A stretch of DNA of 9,000 nt, taken from positions 1-9,000 of the forward strand of contig URYU01000069.1 of NCBI GenBank assembly GCA_900552155.1. Reading direction: 5' to 3'. The notes under the pieces are model-generated. The model worked only from the letters and a program-made list of their open reading frames with translations. It had not been told where the DNA came from and made no database searches. The position numbers and the translations under genes were made by a program. This document shows, piece by piece, positions 6,953 to 9,000 of this stretch (within the stretch, counting starts at the first letter, position 1; the number at the start of each line of letters is the position of its first letter). This DNA is from an uncultured Collinsella sp. (GTDB lineage Bacteria; Actinomycetota; Coriobacteriia; Coriobacteriales; Coriobacteriaceae).

Positions 6953-7866
6953 TAGCGCACCTCGCTAGAATCGACGCCGGGCACGCGGCGGCAGGAATAC
7001 TCGTCCGTGGCAAACTTAGGAATCTGCACGCCCTCGAGCTCGTGGGCAAGCGCAGCCGAAAGCTCGATGCCGGCGGCGCGGCGCACAGCTTGGACGGCAA
7101 GCGGGGCCGAGATGCGGCGGCGGTAGTCGGCCGAGCCCCACAGGTTGGTGCCATAGCTCAGCGCGCGTACGGACGCGGCCAGGGCGCGTAGCTCGTCCTC
7201 GGAAGGCTGCTCGGCGGTAAGGCCGCATGCCTCACCCTGCAGCAGGGTCGCGCGCAGCGGGCGGGCGCCCACGGTGACATGCCAGCTGTTGTCCCACCAG
7301 GCGGCGGTGACGTTGAGCGAGGGGAAGTCGGTCGCGGCCTTGCGCACAGCCTCGTAGCTTGCACGATAGTCGTGCTTAACGACCACGATGTGCCCGATCA
7401 CGTCGCGCACGTAACCCATGTCGACGAACTCGGCGAGCGGCACGCGGCCGGCGCCCGTCAGCTCAACATACGAATCGAGCGCCAAAAAGGCCGAGAGCAC
7501 GTCCGAAAAACCAAAGCGGCCGTAGATGCTGCCGCCCACCGTGGCGGTATTGCGCAGCTGCACGCCCACGATGTCGTGGACGGCGAACTCAAAGACATTG
7601 TTGACAAGCGCGTTGAGCCCAGCATGACGCTCGAGCTGGCGCAGGGTGCACATGGCACCGATGCGAAACTCGGTCTCGGTCTCCTCGATCTGATCGAGTC
7701 CGCAGGCCGAAAGGTCAATCGCCGTCGCCACGCGACGCGAACCCAGGCGCATCCAGATGCCGCCGCCCACAATCTTGTTGTTGCGGTTCTTCTGTAAGAG
7801 CTCATAGGCTTCGGCCGCGTTTCCAACACGGACGTAGGTACCGAACTTGAGCACGTTCTCCCCCAT
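6952..7866 (-). CDS. FAD-binding subunit of a xanthine dehydrogenase-family hydroxylase
   Basis: Medium subunit that accepts electrons from the [2Fe-2S] clusters and passes them to NAD or another acceptor. The 304-residue protein has the FAD-binding signatures of the family: KIVGGGIWMRLG (about 31-42) and NTATVGGSIYGRFGFSDVL (about 105-123), followed by the C-terminal domain typical of CO dehydrogenase/xanthine dehydrogenase flavoproteins. Length is slightly above the usual 280-300. The ATG start is followed by LKFGTYVRV, the common family N-terminus; a GTG at 7854 after GGGGGAG is an alternative. First gene of the operon, with its TAA overlapping the next ATG. Adjacent [2Fe-2S] and molybdopterin domains complete a three-cofactor enzyme. 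An xdhB-like name would be reasonable but the substrate is unproven. Confidence 0.92.
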   Translation of the reverse strand: MGENVLKFGTYVRVGNAAEAYELLQKNRNNKIVGGGIWMRLGSRRVATAIDLSACGLDQIEETETEFRIGAMCTLRQLERHAGLNALVNNVFEFAVHDIVGVQLRNTATVGGSIYGRFGFSDVLSAFLALDSYVELTGAGRVPLAEFVDMGYVRDVIGHIVVVKHDYRASYEAVRKAATDFPSLNVTAAWWDNSWHVTVGARPLRATLLQGEACGLTAEQPSEDELRALAASVRALSYGTNLWGSADYRRRISAPLAVQAVRRAAGIELSAALAHELEGVQIPKFATDEYSCRRVPGVDSSEVR

Positions 7867-7881
7867 CTCTTCACTTGTCCA

Positions 7882-7897
7882 GTACTTTTAAGTGTAC
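7882..7897. promoter_or_regulatory. Short palindrome just upstream of the hydroxylase operon (possible operator)
   Basis: GTACTTTTAAGTGTAC has the form GTAC-nn-TTAA-nn-GTAC and ends about 16 bases before the FAD-subunit ATG. A second register, ACTT-TT-AAGT, overlaps it. Position and symmetry suit a repressor site or part of the promoter. No regulator gene is visible and I found no good -35/-10 pair, so this is speculative. Confidence 0.25.
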
Positions 7898-7945
7898 CAA
7901 ACGAGGGGCCGCACACCGTTTTAGGACAAAATCCTCCCACCCATC

Positions 7946-8020
7946 CATAACTTGCGGTGATATACGGACTGATTAGTCGTTCTGGAACGCAAAACAGTCC
8001 GTATATCACCGCAAGTTATG
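7946..8020. repeat. Perfect 26-bp inverted repeat between gdhA and the hydroxylase operon
   Basis: Arms 7946-7971 and 7995-8020 are exact reverse complements, beginning CATAACTTGCGGTGATATAC and its complement. The 23-nt centre contains a small CGTTC-TG-GAACG hairpin (7978-7989). The gdhA terminator is a separate structure, so this repeat is not needed to end that gene. Perfect complementarity over 26 pairs suggests selection or recent arrival. It could be a REP/MITE-type element, a protein-binding palindrome, or part of the operon leader. No target-site duplication is evident at its edges. Confidence 0.85.
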
Positions 8021-8038
8021 AGGTGTCCTCCGGGATAG

Positions 8039-8068
8039 AAAAGGCTCCCAGCCAGATAGCTGGGAGCC
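8039..8068 (-). terminator. Intrinsic terminator of gdhA
   Basis: GGCTCCCAGC at 8043-8052 pairs perfectly with GCTGGGAGCC at 8059-8068 around a 6-nt loop. On the minus strand the stem is followed by TTTTCTATCC. It begins about 28 bases after the gdhA stop. A textbook rho-independent terminator. Confidence 0.9.
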
Positions 8069-8095
8069 TCATCACATGCTATGTCGAGCGAAGAT

Positions 8096-9000
8096 TTAGC
8101 AGACGCCCTGGGCGAGCATAGCGTCGGCGACCTTCAGGAAGCCGGCGATGTTTGCGCCCATGACGAAGTTGCCCTCCTGGCCGTACTCCTTGGCGGTGTC
8201 GTCCACGTTGTGGAACATGCCGCGCATGAGCTGCTCGAGCTTGCCGTCGACCTCCTCGAAGGTCCAGGACAGGTGCTCGGCGTTCTGGCTCATCTCCAGG
8301 CCGGACACGAGCACGCCGCCGGCGTTGGCAGCCTTACCGGGCATAAAGGCGACGCCGTTCTCCTGGAAGTAGGTCGTGGCCTCGATGGTCGTGGGCATGT
8401 TCGCGCCCTCGCCGACCACCTTGCAGCCGTTGGCGACGAGCGCCTGGGCGTCCTCGAGCAGCAGCGTGTTCTCGCGTGCGCAGGGCAGCGCGATGTCGCA
8501 GGGCAGCTGCCACACGCCACGGCCGTCGCCCTCGTGCCACGTGGCATTGGGCTTCTCGTCGACATACATAGCGAGCGTAACGCCCTTGTCGTGGCCGGAG
8601 CGCTTCTTGTTGTAGACATGCTCGAGCACGGTGTAGTCGATGCCGTCGGGATCCTCGACCCAGCCGTGGGTGTCGGAGCAGGCTAGCACCTTGCCGCCGA
8701 GCTGGGCGACCTTCTGGACCGCGTAGATGGCGACGTTACCGGAACCGTGAACGACGACGTTCTTGCCCTCGAAGGAGTCGCCGCGGCTCTTAAGGTACTC
8801 GTCCACAAAGTAGGCCAGACCGTAACCGGTGGCCTCGGTACGGGCGAGCGAGCCGCCAAAGGAGAGGCCCTTGCCGGTAAGAACGCCGGTCCACTCGTTG
8901 GTCAGGCGCTTGTACTGGCCGAACAGGTAGCCGACCTCGCGGCCGCCGACACCGATATCACCGGCGGGGCAGTCCACGAACTGGCCGCTGTGGCGGTACA
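8096..9000 (-). CDS. gdhA: Glutamate dehydrogenase, hexameric type (C-terminal 300 residues, gene continues past the right edge)
   Basis: Interconverts glutamate and 2-oxoglutarate plus ammonium, linking nitrogen assimilation or glutamate fermentation to central metabolism. The frame is open to the right edge (YRHSGQFVDCPAGDIG), so the internal GTG at 8977 is not the start. PAGDIGVGGREVG contains the catalytic aspartate of the family. TGYGLAYF and the Rossmann motif HGSGNVAIYAVQKV mark the nucleotide-binding domain. The second strand ends in CSDTHG, similar to the ASDSSG of NADP-dependent E. coli GdhA, which suggests NADP preference by inference. About two thirds of a normal 445-450 residue protein is visible; the N-terminal substrate-binding region lies outside. 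Ends in TAA and its own terminator, so it is not co-transcribed with the downstream hydroxylase operon, except by read-through. Confidence 0.95.
   Translation of the reverse strand, partial: YRHSGQFVDCPAGDIGVGGREVGYLFGQYKRLTNEWTGVLTGKGLSFGGSLARTEATGYGLAYFVDEYLKSRGDSFEGKNVVVHGSGNVAIYAVQKVAQLGGKVLACSDTHGWVEDPDGIDYTVLEHVYNKKRSGHDKGVTLAMYVDEKPNATWHEGDGRGVWQLPCDIALPCARENTLLLEDAQALVANGCKVVGEGANMPTTIEATTYFQENGVAFMPGKAANAGGVLVSGLEMSQNAEHLSWTFEEVDGKLEQLMRGMFHNVDDTAKEYGQEGNFVMGANIAGFLKVADAMLAQGVC

Noticed and set aside
4082..6955. A 957-codon open frame on the plus strand opposite the molybdenum hydroxylase genes
   Set aside because: It mirrors the well-supported minus-strand domains, has a low-complexity composition rich in His, Gly, Ala and Leu, and shows no domain. 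Long antisense open frames are expected in GC-rich genes.
1..9000. CRISPR array, insertion sequence or phage gene
   Set aside because: No regularly spaced direct repeats, transposase or phage-type protein was found on either strand.

Overview
The window is GC-rich and every gene I can support lies on the minus strand. The gene content fits a Coriobacteriia (Actinomycetota) gut anaerobe, most likely Collinsella or a close relative. That placement is inferred from the look of the proteins and the mix of genes, not from a database search. In the direction of transcription (right to left) the order is: 3' part of a hexameric glutamate dehydrogenase (gdhA, runs off the right edge), a molybdenum hydroxylase operon (FAD subunit, then a fused [2Fe-2S]/molybdopterin subunit), tRNA-Leu(UAG), trigger factor (tig), clpP and clpX.

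Right part (about 4070-9000). gdhA ends in a clear intrinsic terminator. A perfect 26-bp inverted repeat lies between it and the molybdenum hydroxylase operon. The FAD subunit overlaps the next gene by one base. The [2Fe-2S] and molybdopterin domains form one continuous reading frame of 943 codons interrupted by a single in-frame TGA at 6527-6529. The TGA replaces the fourth cysteine ligand of the second [2Fe-2S] cluster (the CRC motif). The frame is otherwise intact, so this is a very recent nonsense mutation, a sequencing error, or UGA recoding (for example selenocysteine). It is the main point of interest. The operon ends in a terminator at about 4067-4091.

Middle and left (about 315-4005). 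tRNA-Leu has an encoded CCA end and a plausible extended -10 promoter. Trigger factor, ClpP and ClpX follow: nascent-chain chaperone, protease, and unfoldase that feeds the protease. clpP and clpX are one nucleotide apart and surely co-expressed. A hairpin between tig and clpP may end or attenuate the tig transcript.

Left end (1-314). There is no gene here. It holds a 107-nt nested inverted repeat, a second palindromic element with 27-nt arms, and the likely clpX terminator. The two repeats here and the one at 7946-8020 share no obvious sequence, so three different intergenic palindrome types occur within 9 kb.
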